Source: Acanthococcus lagerstroemiae (Eukaryota > Arthropoda > Insecta > Hemiptera > Eriococcidae). From it: a stretch of DNA of 64,000 nucleotides. Numbering within the stretch: the first letter of the stretch is position 1; the number at the start of each line of letters is the position of its first letter. Location of the stretch: assembly GCA_031841125.1 (NCBI GenBank), contig CM063108.1, positions 42,278,268 through 42,342,267 on the forward strand, given 5' to 3'. Below are positions 45,788 to 58,117 of this stretch, piece after piece. The position numbers and the translations under genes were made by a program. The notes beneath the pieces were generated by a model. It did not search any database. It was not told the origin of the DNA and saw only the letters and a list, made by a program, of their open reading frames with translations.

Positions 45788-46517
45788 ATGGGACAGCAGC
45801 CAGCATCTGCTGGCAGTACTGAGGATGTATTTATTGTAAAGGATCGCCCAATAAGTTCTAGAAATTCATTTCATACCGAATATTTTCACAATAATAAAAC
45901 AAACACGAGTCCACTTCGATTATTTTGTAACATTGCATACTGCCTGATTCTATGCTGCAGTTTGGAAGGAAATTCCACAAGAGAAGAATGAAATGAATTT
46001 TTTACTTGATGTATACGACCATGGGCTACAACTATGGCGTTCTGATGATAATACCTTAAATTATGCTGGTAATATTGAATTTGCTGAAGGACGAATCACT
46101 GAAAATTGGAACGAGTTCATATTTCTTGATGATGGTGGAATTACTTTGTTTCAGGGATATTGATAATAAAAAACTGTTAGATGAACCTAATGATACAAAA
46201 CAGTGCTCAGTTGGATGACAACGGATGCCCGCTGAAAAGGCATGAATCATTAGAGAATCATCCTACACAACTAGCACAACATCGAAACGTAACGTTTGTC
46301 CGGCCGATAATACATGGAAAAACATTGGCAGCACCGGCAGCGTTTGAATAAACCGCACACATTCGAATGTAATGTACAAACTTTTCATTGTCTATTCTGT
46401 TGCAACTCAGAAAATGATTCAGTCATTGAAACGATCATTATTCTCCATTATATTCGAAAACACAATAATACTATGATATGCAGAGTTTTTCGAAATTTAT
46501 ACAAGAAAAGTTTTTAG
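45788..46517 (+). pseudogene. Possible decayed coding region
   Basis: Three open segments follow one another on the plus strand: 45788-45991, 45993-46160 (YDHGLQLWRSDDNTLNYAGN, then NEFIFLDDGGITLF) and 46314-46517. The third contains FHCLFCCNSEN ... ILHYIRKHN, a C-x2-C ... H-x4-H arrangement that is only loosely zinc-finger-like because its spacer is too long. The segments may be parts of a broken gene. There is no family assignment. Confidence 0.2.
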
Positions 46518-47239
46518 TCCGCACCAGAGCAAGGACATATCACAGAAACGGGCGTTTGAAGATGCGCGTGCATTGATCGATAGTATAAACAGATCTTCAG
46601 AGTGCGAAACATGAACTGTGACTCAGCTTTAACTTGACTGTAACTGAACAATACTAATAGTCCTGCCTGGCCGATCGAGGGAAGAAAAAAGGCCAATGAG
46701 TCAGAAAAACAGCGTGTTTTACAAGAGATATTTTGATCACGCACTGGCAATGCAGGCATGCCGGAGACAAAAGACGTTTGTTAGACGTTTGCATTGTGCT
46801 ACACAGGAAATCGCCAGGACAAAAATGTACATTCGCGAGGAGAGGATTGTCGCAAATACATCATAAATAAGGGGGACAGTTTGTTAATCTAAACTCAACT
46901 TCTGGTAACAACAGTTTTACAAGGAAACTTGTTCCTGCTTATCATGAATACAAAATTCATCGAATATAAAGTCCGAGGGTACCAAGACCAGACCTACGAC
47001 TACCAATTTTCAGCATTTTATTCTTCCTCCTAACCAGGCTGGATTCAGAAAGGGAACATTAATATCAATTCTGCTCGCTGAGTTTAGTGTGCCAAGTCTC
47101 AAAATTTTATACGTCTGCCCACGTCCATTTAACCCGCGTTGATGAGGTAATTTTGAACCTCTATTTATAAAGTACATATCCAGGTTAATAACGGAAATGC
47201 TGCATGACACCGCTTTCAATGAGGACTTTACACTGTGCA
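46518..47239. other. No recognisable feature
   Basis: Small frames only, and no element termini. Confidence 0.4.
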
Positions 47240-47329
47240 TAGCCCTAACAACCTCCCCGACGTCTCTGAGGTAATGCTCGAAAGAGCGGATTTCAGGGCT
47301 CGGGTTGAGAGCAAAACTAGAAAAGAGGA
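47240..47329 (+). mobile_element. tRNA-derived SINE, 5'-truncated copy
   Basis: It starts within the body (agccctaacaacctccccga) and continues cgtctctgaggtaatgctcg, cagggctcgggttgagag and an A-rich end. The tRNA part is absent. Confidence 0.8.
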
Positions 47330-49284
47330 TTACCAGTCACCACCTAGATATGTGTTGTACCGCAATGGCAAAATCTTCATATAGATAAAAATTGATTTTG
47401 CGAGCCTTCTATCTCCAACTTGACAAGTGAGATAAAGAGGCAGGCTAAGCCCTGTTCAGCTAGGGAGAGGGGGAGAGTGGAAACAGGTCGAAATGCCAAT
47501 TCGTCACAAAAAATATCCGTGCAAGCAAAAAATAAAAAAGCTTAGCCTTTTTTTTTTTTACATTTTGCCAACTGGAGTTGAAAATGCTGACTCAATGATA
47601 CAAAAATTTTTCACCTAAGTAAAAAAAGTCGATTGTTGAATTAATCATTTTCTTGATTTTGTCGACTAAATGGGCGAATCTGCCGAAAAATGTTGACTCC
47701 GAAAATTTGTGGGGTCTCACTCCCAAGTTCGTCCTTGGATGAGGTAACAACTTTCATTATACAGTTCAGGCAGATTTAAAGTAATGGTCGACCGAAACTA
47801 TGTTTGGATTCAAGACTTATTTCACTATGGAATGCCGTGGGCAAGTAACATTTTTTAAAAAGTCGCCATTGCGTGCACGTGTTCGTGTGCAAAATCGAAC
47901 GCGACTGAATGAACGATAACATGCTGCATAGTCGCTCGGGTCTACCAACGGTAGCCCGCATTGATTCTCTGAGTAAGCCGCTTTCTTTTTCGGTTCTTTT
48001 TTTTTCTCCTGACGAATTACCTACTATGTACATAGGTTTTTACATAGCCGTCAAATTGTTACACATTTTCGGCTACTCAAAAAGTGCCTTTTATGATACC
48101 GACGACGGTTTTTAATACTGTAAAACACTGAATGCCAGAGAGCCATAAAAACGAAACTAAATTCCGGCGTCATTCTATATATAAACACTAAAATCAACTT
48201 TTATCAAACTTTTCCATCGGTTAAATAAATAAAACGATTTCAGCTTCGCTAATAAACGATTCGATTTTACATAACCACGCGAACGTCAACTAAATGGATG
48301 CATGGAGGAAAGAGGGAAAAAAGAACCTTAAATTAGAAAACGGTCAAGTTACTTTTACGCATTTCGCCGGCTGCAGTTGCGGATACGGCTGCAATTTTAC
48401 ATATTCTGCTTCGAGTACACTCACCGATAAAATACAATTTTATTGGTGGCAGAGCTCGTCTGAGACTTGCTGGATACACAGATGTGATAATCGAAGTGAG
48501 ATATCATCCACCCATAACAGCGAAACCTCGTGACGCCAGTTTTGTGAAAATCACTTTCTGGTTTTTTGAAGATACATCAAGACGAGAGCATGGGGAACCC
48601 GAGAATATTTGAATAATGTAAATTTCATTTTCCTTGTAACTCCATAAAACCTCCCAACTCCACCTTTTCCACGCTGTAACTGACAACATGCTCACGAGCC
48701 TCTGGTTTCAGATATGCAAGAAAATAGAATATGGCTGGAACTTGTTGAGGAAAATTTAGAAATTGAGGATGAAATGTAAACAAGGACAGGGTCTGGTTTC
48801 AACTTTGCATGAAAATAAAGCAGGCACTACCAATGGAACTCGCTGAAGGAAAATATGTATAGAAATTGAAGATGGAATGCGAGCACAGAGAAAATAAAAG
48901 CAAACACCACAATTTAATGACTCAACAGATGGTTATCATAGCAGCATCATTTCTCAGAAAGCTCAAGTGATGATTGCCACCCTAGTTTCCCTGCGGACGT
49001 ACCAAGTTACAATATTGATTTGAGAAACAAGTCCCAGTGAAAGTGATAATAATAATGACGATTCAGATCTTTACGAGCACAGCTCGGTAAAGTATTCCCT
49101 TTGATGAATCACAGCAATTTTTTAATGAACTAGTCCGCAACATAATGAATATACTTCTGTTCTTATAGTTACTGCTAAGAATCTTAAGACTAATTTACAC
49201 TGGCTATGTATGATAAGGGTAATAATGTATAGTACATCTGATGATTGATGAGTGTCGCCTTCCTATTGCGTCACAAAAAACAAA
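47330..49284. other. No gene identified; partial ~100-bp repeat at 48714-48880
   Basis: Segments at 48714-48780 and 48815-48880 share gaaaata, tggaact, gaggaaaat/gaaggaaaat and agaaattgaggatg-like strings in order. The remainder is unassigned. Confidence 0.35.
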
Positions 49285-49535
49285 ATCGACTGCAACTACT
49301 GCCAGTTCTATAAACAGACCAAAGGACTATCAATAGAATCGCCACTATTCTTGCAGAAATCTACATGAACAGCTTTAAAAATAATATAATAAATAAAATA
49401 AATTTAAAAAAAAAACAAAAAAAACACTAAACACTGTATGAACTACGGCAGGATATGTGGATGATATTTCAGTCATATGGGGAACTAATGAAAATAAAAA
49501 CAAGACCAACTTGGACAATGAAATAGTTTTCACAT
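49285..49535 (+). pseudogene. Penelope-like element reverse-transcriptase remnant
   Basis: At about 49305-49360 the frame reads QFYKQTKGLSIESPLF, the counterpart of the FYKQT.GL.MGSPLSP motif of Penelope-like elements. After a frame change comes a residue pattern equivalent to LAEIYMNSFKNN. An A-rich tract lies at 49380-49430. Near 49448-49480 comes AGYVDDISVIWGTN, the YVDD catalytic motif, followed by a stop near 49533. Order and spacing fit the family. Frameshifts, the A-rich insertion and the missing GIY-YIG endonuclease make it non-functional. Only about 80 codons are recognisable. Confidence 0.65.
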
Positions 49536-50279
49536 AATGAACAACATAATAGATGTTGGATAAACAGTAAAGACCATAACATAACAACCAATAAGAAGAC
49601 AGAACACAACACACCCATTACAACACATTGCAATAATTTCCAGATATTGGACAAACTAACCAGACTATAACAACCAATCGGAAGACAGGACATATCATAT
49701 TTACTATACGGTATTACACTTACTATTATCAAGTGTAGGTTAGTCTTAAGATCCTTAAGAGCAAAACAGATGCAATGCACTGAAGACGGAGGAACTAACC
49801 GCCAGATTAACTGAATGTAGCCCGCGTAAAATTTCTAAAAAATAATGCGGTTCAATGTATACAAAAGACTGCTACCTGCAAAAACAGAGTACAGAAAACT
49901 GCTTGAAATGAGATGAAATCGCATATAATCCTATTTTAAATTCCAGTACTGGAACTGACATCTGGAAAAGTTTTTCTAGTGTCTTATAGAAAATTAAACG
50001 CTGAATCCGAATTTGTTCAAACGAAAGTTGAGAATTTTATAAGTTCAATCATTTAAGTACATAGAAGTCAAGCAGTCTGAAGTCAGAGGGTCCAAAGGGA
50101 ACTGCCCCACCCCTCAACAAGGAAGAAATTATACATAAGATTTTGATGAATGCAACGTAGGTATCATCTTATAGATTTTTAAGGCCCCGCTACTCCTTTC
50201 TGATGATAAATCAACCCTCATTTGCAAACTGTTAGTCCAAATAGTCAAGGAGAGGGAGTTGAAAATAAAATACTTTATG
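49536..50279. other. No recognisable feature
   Basis: It may include further Penelope-like 3' sequence that is too decayed to read. The minus frames at 49375-49780 are hydrophobic but composed of AT-rich antisense. Confidence 0.35.
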
Positions 50280-51130
50280 TATTGCAGTACCGATGTTCTC
50301 GCTTAATTCATTTTTGATAATGATTTGATCCTAATCAACAAATTGTGGCAGCTACAGAGGAGGAAAGGCGAAAAATTGATGAAATCAATATAAATATATA
50401 CGAACATTGTTCTCTTTTTAGGTTTCGTGAGCCACTGAATTCATTTTTAAACTTACTTTGTACTTAACATGAATGTCATGGCACCTAGAAGCGGATGAGA
50501 GAGGAGGAGCAGGGATTAAATTTCTTATAAAAAATACCATACGGTCATTTCATAAGTTTTTAACACTCATATTTGACTGGGAAGAAAACTGATCAGCAGC
50601 AAAGACGGGACCTCATTAGTGAAAATTACCATAGTTGTTATATAACCTGCCTGATTACAGAATTCTGGTATGAGAATCACTCTGATCGTCTCTTCACCGC
50701 TTTTATGAATGTATGTACGTATCAAGTAGCTGCCAACTTGATGTTGGGCGGGTAAATCTAAGAAGATATCTACTTTACTTTACAGACTTCTTCAATCACC
50801 AGCCCCTCGTTTTCTGTTGCTGCAACAATTTGTTAATTAGGATCAAATCATTGTCACAAACGGATTCAGCGACCCTTTGAAACATAAAACGACATCCATA
50901 TTGCATTATATGAAATCTTCAATTCGGAACCTCCCTTATGGACTACAATTAGCAAATGAGGGGTGATTCGTATTCAAAAATTAAATACCGATATCATATT
51001 CGTCACCTTGCTTTCCATGATTTACAAATTGGGGACAACCAGTTATTAAAATCTGATTCGATTCAGAGATCCTTCAAAGTCATAGAACTAGATCAATATT
51101 GCATTTGAAAAAAGATCTAAGCCTCGCTCC
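50280..51130. repeat. Decayed satellite, two blocks in opposite orientation
   Basis: Forward units near 50300 and 50435 (about 133 bp apart) share taattcatttttgataatg, aacaaattgtggcagct and agaggaggaaaggcg. At 50780-51120 the same motifs run in reverse: on the minus strand gggtcgctgaatccg, aacaaattgttgcagc and aatgcaatatggatgtc. The blocks meet head-to-head at about 50560-50780. Confidence 0.5.
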
Positions 51131-54011
51131 CTCTTATGGCCAGTTTTGAATTTACAAAACGATATCAGAATCGAATTCTGCGATTTTAAAACCCCTACCC
51201 CGTCTCAGTATCCTGTTTCAATGATTCGTCTGACTGAAATTTTGAGAAGTAATAATACGAGTAAAAAAGTTATTTCTGATAATGAAAACACACAAATTAC
51301 GAAGTGCGGTATCTAAGGACATGGAGGAAAGAGGAAGAAAAACTTTATAGGGATTGGTTGACGGGGATACAGAGAAACCGATCCAGGGTGATTTGCAACT
51401 CTTCTATTCGCTGACATCGGCTAAGACTAAAAATAAAAGGTTGAAAATTTCGTGTTTTTTCCCATAAAGCGTGCGCATAATCCATGGTAGTGAACAAGGT
51501 AATTTTGAATCTCCCATTTCCGACATTCCTGGGACAGTTAGAAAGAAACTGAACAGAACCTTTATGTAAAATCGCCTCAGGAACAGTTTACGATTGAGGC
51601 TTTTCTCGATGAAATAGCTAGTTTTTGACTTAGGGCTGAAAATTCAATTTTGTGACAATTTTCACCCTCCCCTCCTGGGAGAGGGACGGTGGTTTTCAAA
51701 CGCTCGGATTCCTGGGAACTTCTAATATGTAGATCAGTACTGTTATTTGAAATGCGCCACATTTAAGCTTCTTAACAACTTTTTTTTCAATTGGCTCACT
51801 GTACTGGTCTAGAAGTCGAGATAAGTATGACGGTGGTGTGCTACTTTCTTGGTGCAGAATATCCGAGGTCTTCAATTCAAAAGTCCACTTTGGGAGATGA
51901 GTATATTTCAAAGTTCGAACAGTGGGTAGCGAAGTTGATTACCGATTAAAGTAATGTTTTTCCGATTCCGTTTTACCGGGTCGAAGTTACGGCCAATTGA
52001 GAAGTGCCGGAATAAACAAGCAGCCGAGACACGCCGACGGGCCACCGAATTAGCTGAAATGCTTTTTAATTGACGAAACGAATGTTCTCAAAAAGGACGT
52101 AATAAAGTAACTGTCTTAAATATGACGTTCGGCATTCTGACCACGAGATACTCGAGAGTTAAGCACTTTAGGGCTATTTTGCTATTCCAAACCGACCCCA
52201 ATTTATTTTCGTTTCCCGTTCTCACCACGATGATCAAACGCAACAACCCGAAGCTAGTTACCACCAAGACCATACGCAACCGGTGGTACTTTATTACTGG
52301 CGAAATAGCGGCAAAGGAGAAAGGACCCCCAAGTTCCACGACAGAAGGGAGACTCCAACCGCGATGAAAAAGAAACGTAATTACGTCTTCATATCTGAAA
52401 CTCGTTAACTATGTTCCCTTTTTGGATTTTCCCAATTTTTAACGAGCTAATGAAGTGGCCAATTGTCTGCCTCTCTAGAAGACACAAGTCACCACTGGAG
52501 CCGATGAAAGAAAATGGCAATTTAAAGCCCAGCCCATGGTCGGTCTTCGAGGGGGCGAGCATTAATGACGAATGCGGTAAACGGCGTACTATCTATTTAC
52601 GTCTCGCTACGATATGACGGACGCCAGTAATCAAAAATGCATTCGATGGGGTTGACTACGGTTTCGCTACCCACCATCAAACGTTCGCATAATGATGCGA
52701 TGGCAATCGAGATTAAATCTCCAGAGTATTTTATCGTCGCGAATATTAGATATTATGCGTTTTTATAAGCTGGGGCGAAACTAGATCTGCAGGACAGGAA
52801 AGAACCAAGAAAGCGAATGCTACCTATATAGATTATGCACAAGGGAGATGTGATCGTGAGTTAAAGAGACTTTTGCTCGACGACGATGGCATTCAAATGT
52901 ATAAAAATGGGGGAAGACACTTCGCATGCTCTATCTTTTATCGCCAGCGTATTCACAGAAAGGGTTATCTAGTTAAGCGGACGATAATTTGTTAAGAAAA
53001 GGGGGATGATAGGTACTTCGGGAAATTCGCTAAGTTTTGTTATCAACTGAATGCCGAAGGTCGTTGAAGGTTTCCACGTGAACACTCTCATTTATCGTGT
53101 GGTTTCCGGAGAATCAGCTATACGAAAATTGTCTTTGCATTTGGTAATTTCCGCGTCCAATACTCAGTATTTTCAGGAGTGTAGAAAGAAGAAATTAAAA
53201 TAATAACAGCGAGCACCCCTGTTGGAAGACAGTTCGTGACAGCTTCTCCACTCACGATCGAACCTGGGCATAATGGAAGAGTGACCTCCTGAAGGTCATC
53301 ATATCAGTCCAGAAGGCCTATAGGCTATTTGTCCAAGTGGATGATCTGGAGAAAGAAGTCTACCTACAGACACACACTCTGGGCAGCTACTGGAGAAATT
53401 CTAGCTGGTTTTCCAGAGACTGCGTCTCCTGAGGTCCAATTCAGAGGCCCAATAGCCTGTGTTTCCAGTCAAACTTCTCATACACCAATACTGTATTTGG
53501 AATATTTTTCACTCTCCACCACACTTCCTCCGAAAATTAGTAAAGGAACAGGGTAATCCGGCTCAGTATCCCAAGTCAAGAGACAGGATAGCACTCGGCT
53601 AGGGAAACATTCAGTACACGTATGGCCTATATTCAAAATTGAAGGGGCTACAAGTCTTCAAAATTTGAAACAAGCGAATCTGATTCCTCACTTTAATTCA
53701 GGATTCTTTGGGTAGTACATTGAAAAGGCCACAGAAATTTATTTAACCGCATTGCCAACCTATGATGCTCAAGAGACTCGAATTACATATAAAACTTCGA
53801 ATAAAACCTTTAAAGTGCACAACTTTCAATTTTGTAACTCCTTCCATTTGCGAAGTAGGCAACAGACGGTAGTAAATTTTGTTTCTCGTTCAAAGTAGCA
53901 GCCTTTTATCCACATTTCTAACTAAGAATAACATTTTGCCGGGTACATGGCTACAAAGTTCCGAAAACCATTACTTTTTCCACATAAATTCTATGTCACG
54001 GTGAGGTGCAG
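51131..54011. other. No gene identified
   Basis: Largely single-copy-looking DNA with CpG-containing stretches (51900-52750). Open frames of 61-83 codons on both strands, including an antisense pair at 52088-52367, lack recognisable domains. Confidence 0.35.
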
Positions 54012-54020
54012 AAAGACAAT

Positions 54021-54134
54021 CGATGATAGTGGGCCGTATGGCAGTGCACGCACGCCAAATTGGCCCCGGGACACCGCACCTGGAATTACCCCGATTGGAC
54101 CTGCGTCAGGATAGAGGGGGGGGGGAGGAGGAAT
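54021..54134 (-). mobile_element. Poly(A)-less retroposon, minus-oriented copy, 9-bp target-site duplication
   Basis: Bounded by aaagacaat at 54012-54020 and 54135-54143. On the minus strand it reads ctatcctgacgcagg, taattccaggtgcggtgtcc, aatttggcgtgcgtgcact and catacggcccactatcatcg, ending like the copy at 3403-3550. A 10-G run lies at 54116-54125, inside the upstream end of the copy. Confidence 0.75.
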
Positions 54135-54143
54135 AAAGACAAT

Positions 54144-55207
54144 ACTCAATGCTCATAGTAAATAATGTTCAATGAATGAAGTTTCCTGAAAATTTAAAAC
54201 TATTTCGCCCATTCAAACTATTTCCGTTACATCTTTCTTTCCAAAATCCTGTTGTTTCCGAGTATGCCAGTGGCAGTGTCCTTCCATACAAGCCTTACGG
54301 CGTCGTTCTGTTCTAATTCGCGTTTTGTCCTCTCATACTTGTGCACACAATTCAAATTTTCCATTTCTCTCTCTCGTTTATTTCGGTCCAGACGAGCGCG
54401 CTAACGCACTCTTCATCTCCTCCCTCTGAATATGACACTCTCATCTCAAAGGTAATGGTTCTTCACGAACCCGGGCATTTCACATCGGGAGACGAAGTTG
54501 ACAATGCCGGTAAAAATTATGGTAACACGCGGACTTGACTCGTTAGCTTTACTCTAATTGGAGTGAGCTACTAAATTTAAACCGAATGCAGAAACAGATT
54601 ACAGAGTCGGGTCAACGACACGTATACACACGACAGACACGTATCACTAATATTCACACAGGGTGCACCACAGATTACTGTGATATTAAGCAAATGGAAT
54701 ACAAACTATGACACGGTATAAAAGGCCTCTGGCTAACCGTGTATTACACACATTATAATATTTTTTTATTTATTAATCGTCCGCTCGAATAAGAATTATA
54801 AATATATACGAGTACGTTTTTGCGCATCGGTACAGTAAGCACAAACGTCGTCGTAATTTTCCAGCGAGAAACAGACCAGCGTCACGATCTCGCGAGATTT
54901 TATCGAAAATTTTATTATACATTCTCAGAGCGTGCGAGAGAATGACTGCGACCAAATAATTATTCCTGCTAGTACGGGGCATTGGTGAGAAGTCGGGCAT
55001 TCCATCACAAAAACATGAAATTTGGTATGTTGATGCTGAAAGACATACGGATCAATTTCAAGATTCGAACTCACTAGTCAGACCCGTCTAGATCCGCAAC
55101 GGTGAGAAAAGAGGGGCTCCAAATTGGAGTTCAGTCTATAGCTACTAATCTAGTATAGTCTAAAATCGTCTCTGTATCGTTCCAATTTCAGTATGTGTAC
55201 CGCTAAA
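54144..55207. other. No gene identified
   Basis: Small frames only (54341-54538 plus, 54773-55000 minus), and no element termini. Confidence 0.4.
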
Positions 55208-55430
55208 GGGGACTGGTTAGCCGAGTGGATAACACGCTGGTCTCGGAATCCAGAGGCCCCGGGTTCGAGCCCACGTAGCAACTCGCTACACATTTCGACC
55301 TAGGCCAGTTTTTCGGTAAGATGAGAAAAGGGTTAAGGCAGCCCTAACAGCTTCCCCAGCGTCTCTGAAGTAATGCTCGGAAGGGCGGATTCCAGGGCTC
55401 GGGTTGAGAGTAATATTAGAAATAAAAAAA
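55208..55430 (+). mobile_element. tRNA-derived SINE, best-preserved copy
   Basis: The head ggggactggttagccgagtg carries the A box, followed by gctggtctcggaatccag (tRNA anticodon-arm region) and the B box gggttcgagccc. The body has cgacctaggccagtttttcg, cagcttccccagcgtctctg, gtaatgctcgga, ccagggctcgggttgagag and an A-rich tail of about 7 A. The head resembles a tRNA with a long variable region. Confidence 0.9.
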
Positions 55431-55960
55431 CATAGTCTCAAATGTGAAATAATTAGTACAAAAATTGAAGCTCTCAGAATACTCCATACTCCACAAAAGA
55501 ATTTCTCGCTATTTTTTTGTACCTACCTCAAAAAAGCCGTAAAGGAGGGGTTCAAAACAACTCTGTATCCTGCCATCCATTAACACAGGCCTCATGAGCG
55601 AGTCGCAGAATTTTTGATATTTTTCCAGCGTCGTCGAGTCTTCCAAACAGGAGGAACACTTATCCCTCCCCTCATTTCCCACATCCCTCTGCATCCATTT
55701 CTGAACATTTTTTCATCTCCGTAACCCTCACCCTTTAGATACGACACGTACTAATTTATATTCTTTCTGTTTTTAAAGGCATTTTGAAATTTTGATACTT
55801 AAGCTTTACGAGCTTTCAGATAATTAATGAAATTCACATACCTGGGGGTTTGAAGGTTACCAAATTAGTTTTTGGTGTTAAATTGACGATCAGTTTAAAA
55901 TAGCTGTCTAAACAAGGGAGGACAGAGACGAAACTTTTGAAAAATAAACACAACTAGGGG
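55431..55960. other. No recognisable feature
   Basis: AT-rich sequence between the SINE and the C-rich array. Confidence 0.4.
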
Positions 55961-56680
55961 GCTTGGCCCCCTGGCCGCTTCGCGGCCCAACCCCCCCCCC
56001 CCCGCCGTCACTCGCTTCGTTCGTGCCGGCCTTACTCGGCGCTTCGCGCCTCGTCCATCCTCCACAGTCCTCAGTGTTTGGTCTGAAACTTTTGTTCCTG
56101 AGTTAAGGGTTGCTTGGTGCTTCTTTTGCTCCCCTTCTATCAGCGGTCCTCAATCTTCCACCATGAACCCCCTTTCATGCTTTCTTCATCACGAGCCTCC
56201 TCCTCCTTCTCCACCACGACCCCCTCCACCTCCACAGTCACACCTCAACAGTCGCAGCCCTCCTCAGCCACAAACTCCTCCCCCACAATGGCCATAGTCC
56301 TCTACCTAGTCTCACGTCCTTCGACCACCCCACACCACTATGGCCTTCATTTCTGTTCACGTACCACACCCGCCCCAAGACCTCCTCACCCATCACTACG
56401 ACCTCCCCAATGGCGGCCTTAGTCCCTCTCTACAGCCTTTCCCTTCCGCGGCTCCATCTCCTCGCTCAACCATCACGAAGATCCCCTGGTCCTCCAACCA
56501 GGAGCTTCCACGACCATGATCACCTCTCCCCCACGAGAACCCTTCCCTTCAAGACTACCTGCCCGGGACCAGAAACTTCCGCACCATGGCCTTTATTTGC
56601 CTTCCCGGCCGCCTCTCTCACCAAGGACTTCCTCCTCCACCAGGACCTCTTACTCACCATTACCCCCACACCACCCAGGG
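55961..56680. repeat. C-rich minisatellite, left part
   Basis: Dense cctcctcc, ccaccacg and ccctcc motifs, preceded by ggccgcttcgcggccc and 13 C (55991-56003). Longer blocks such as ccaatggcggccttagtccc and ccaaccaggagcttccac recur in the right part (58118-59120), so the array has units of roughly 430-480 bp. It continues across the hAT insertion. Proline-rich frames here are by-products of composition. Confidence 0.75.
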
Positions 56681-58109
56681 TAGTGATCTCGATCTTTTAA
56701 TCGATCTTATCGATCATTTAAAATTCTCGATCAAGATCGATGATTGATCATTTTGGTCATTATTGAAATTTCGATCTTTCACAAAGTAACAACAGACCTG
56801 TTTAGTATGACGTCACATTGTTCCACAGCCGGCGGCAGCTAGTGATGTGTAGTAATTGATAGTATTTTTGATAGTATTGATAGTTTTTAATAAATTTAGT
56901 ACTATCAAACTATCGATAGTTACTTCATTGACTATCAACACTATTGATAGTTCTTAAAAACTATCAAATTAATAAAAACTATCAAATCATCAAAATGAAT
57001 AATTATGAATTTGTCATTTGTCAACACTGTTTTAAATTTATTTAATTATAGTTACCTAAATAGTAAATAATACTAAATATTTAGTATTTACTGATTTTGT
57101 GAACTGTGATTTCGTCCATTCAGATGAATTTTGGAAGTTGGGAAAGAGACCATACGCTCGTCAGATTTAGATTCGTTCTCCCAGTCGTTTCTCGATCCTT
57201 GTAGAATACAAAGAGTGTATTTATTATTTCATTCGAAAAAATTCTCAATCTAGTTTCTAATTAATAACAAAATAGTGATTAAATCTTGTTAGAACTGATA
57301 ATAAATGAATTATTCATCGATCCTAAAATTTTTAATAATTAATGTTAAAACTATCAAATAAACTTTGATAGTATTGATAGTATGTAAAAAAACTATCAAA
57401 CCACTATTTGATAGTATTGATAGTACTTTAAGTTACTATCAAAACAATTGATAGTCCGAAACTATCAACAACTACACATCACTAGCGGCAGCTAGCTGCG
57501 GCCTAGGTGTCATGTAAACTTCATCTGTGATAAGTTAAGTGATATTGATATGTGATAACAATAACGAAACATGAAAGGGTAGTCGTCGTGTTTAATTATG
57601 TGAGACTAATCCTGTTTTCAAACTCCAGCTGCAAAAATCAAGTAAAATATAAGAATGCAAAGGCAAATCAACTGACCAAAATATATGCAATAGGATTCAT
57701 AGAAAAAGTGTATTGTTGAGCTCTTCAAGATGGAGAATAAAGAAAAATAATCTCTTTGTACAGCAAGCCTTAATATGTTTTTTATTTCAGGTTGCAGCTC
57801 GCAGGTTCAGTTATCAATTATTAATGTTGGGAGATGTGCTTTTGTGACAAATTTAACAAAATTTTCAACTTCAATAAATTTTCTAGATTTTTTACTCATT
57901 GACAGCGAGAAATAACCAAAATTCAATTGGATTTTGCAGATTTGCAGATGCAGATAAACTTACACCAGTAAAAAAATTCTCTGATTGATCAAGATCGATC
58001 TTATCAAAAATCGATCTTTTTACATAAGATCGGATCGAATCGAATATCGGAAGTCGTATGATCGAAAATTTCGATCAAATCGATCTTTTTTGAAAGATCG
58101 AGATCACTA
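56681..58109. mobile_element. Outer hAT element (non-autonomous), 8-bp target-site duplication
   Basis: The terminus tagtgatctcgatcttt is exactly mirrored as aaagatcgagatcacta at 58093-58109. The flanks are acccaggg (56673-56680) and acccaggg (58110-58117). T-A-G-T-G fits the hAT YARNG rule. tcgatc-like motifs are repeated in the subterminal 100-150 bp at both ends, as expected for transposase binding sites. Without the inner insertion it is about 776 bp and has no transposase. Confidence 0.9.
56840..57484. mobile_element. Inner hAT element nested in the outer one, 8-bp target-site duplication
   Basis: A 645-bp insert starts tagtgatgtgtagtaattga and ends with the inverted partner, which reads tagtgatgtgtagttgttga. 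It is flanked by gcggcagc on both sides (56832-56839, 57485-57492). Multiple ttgatagt and actatcaa motifs cluster near both ends. There is no transposase frame. Its first seven terminal bases equal those of the outer element. Confidence 0.9.
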
Positions 58110-58117
58110 ACCCAGGG

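Noticed and set aside
46356..46460. C2H2 zinc finger
   Set aside because: Cysteines and histidines are present, but the spacer between C-x2-C and H-x4-H is about 17 residues instead of about 12, and the frame has stops on both sides.
55208..55290. Possible functional tRNA gene (A and B boxes)
   Set aside because: The acceptor stem does not close and the sequence continues into a conserved SINE body found at three other loci.
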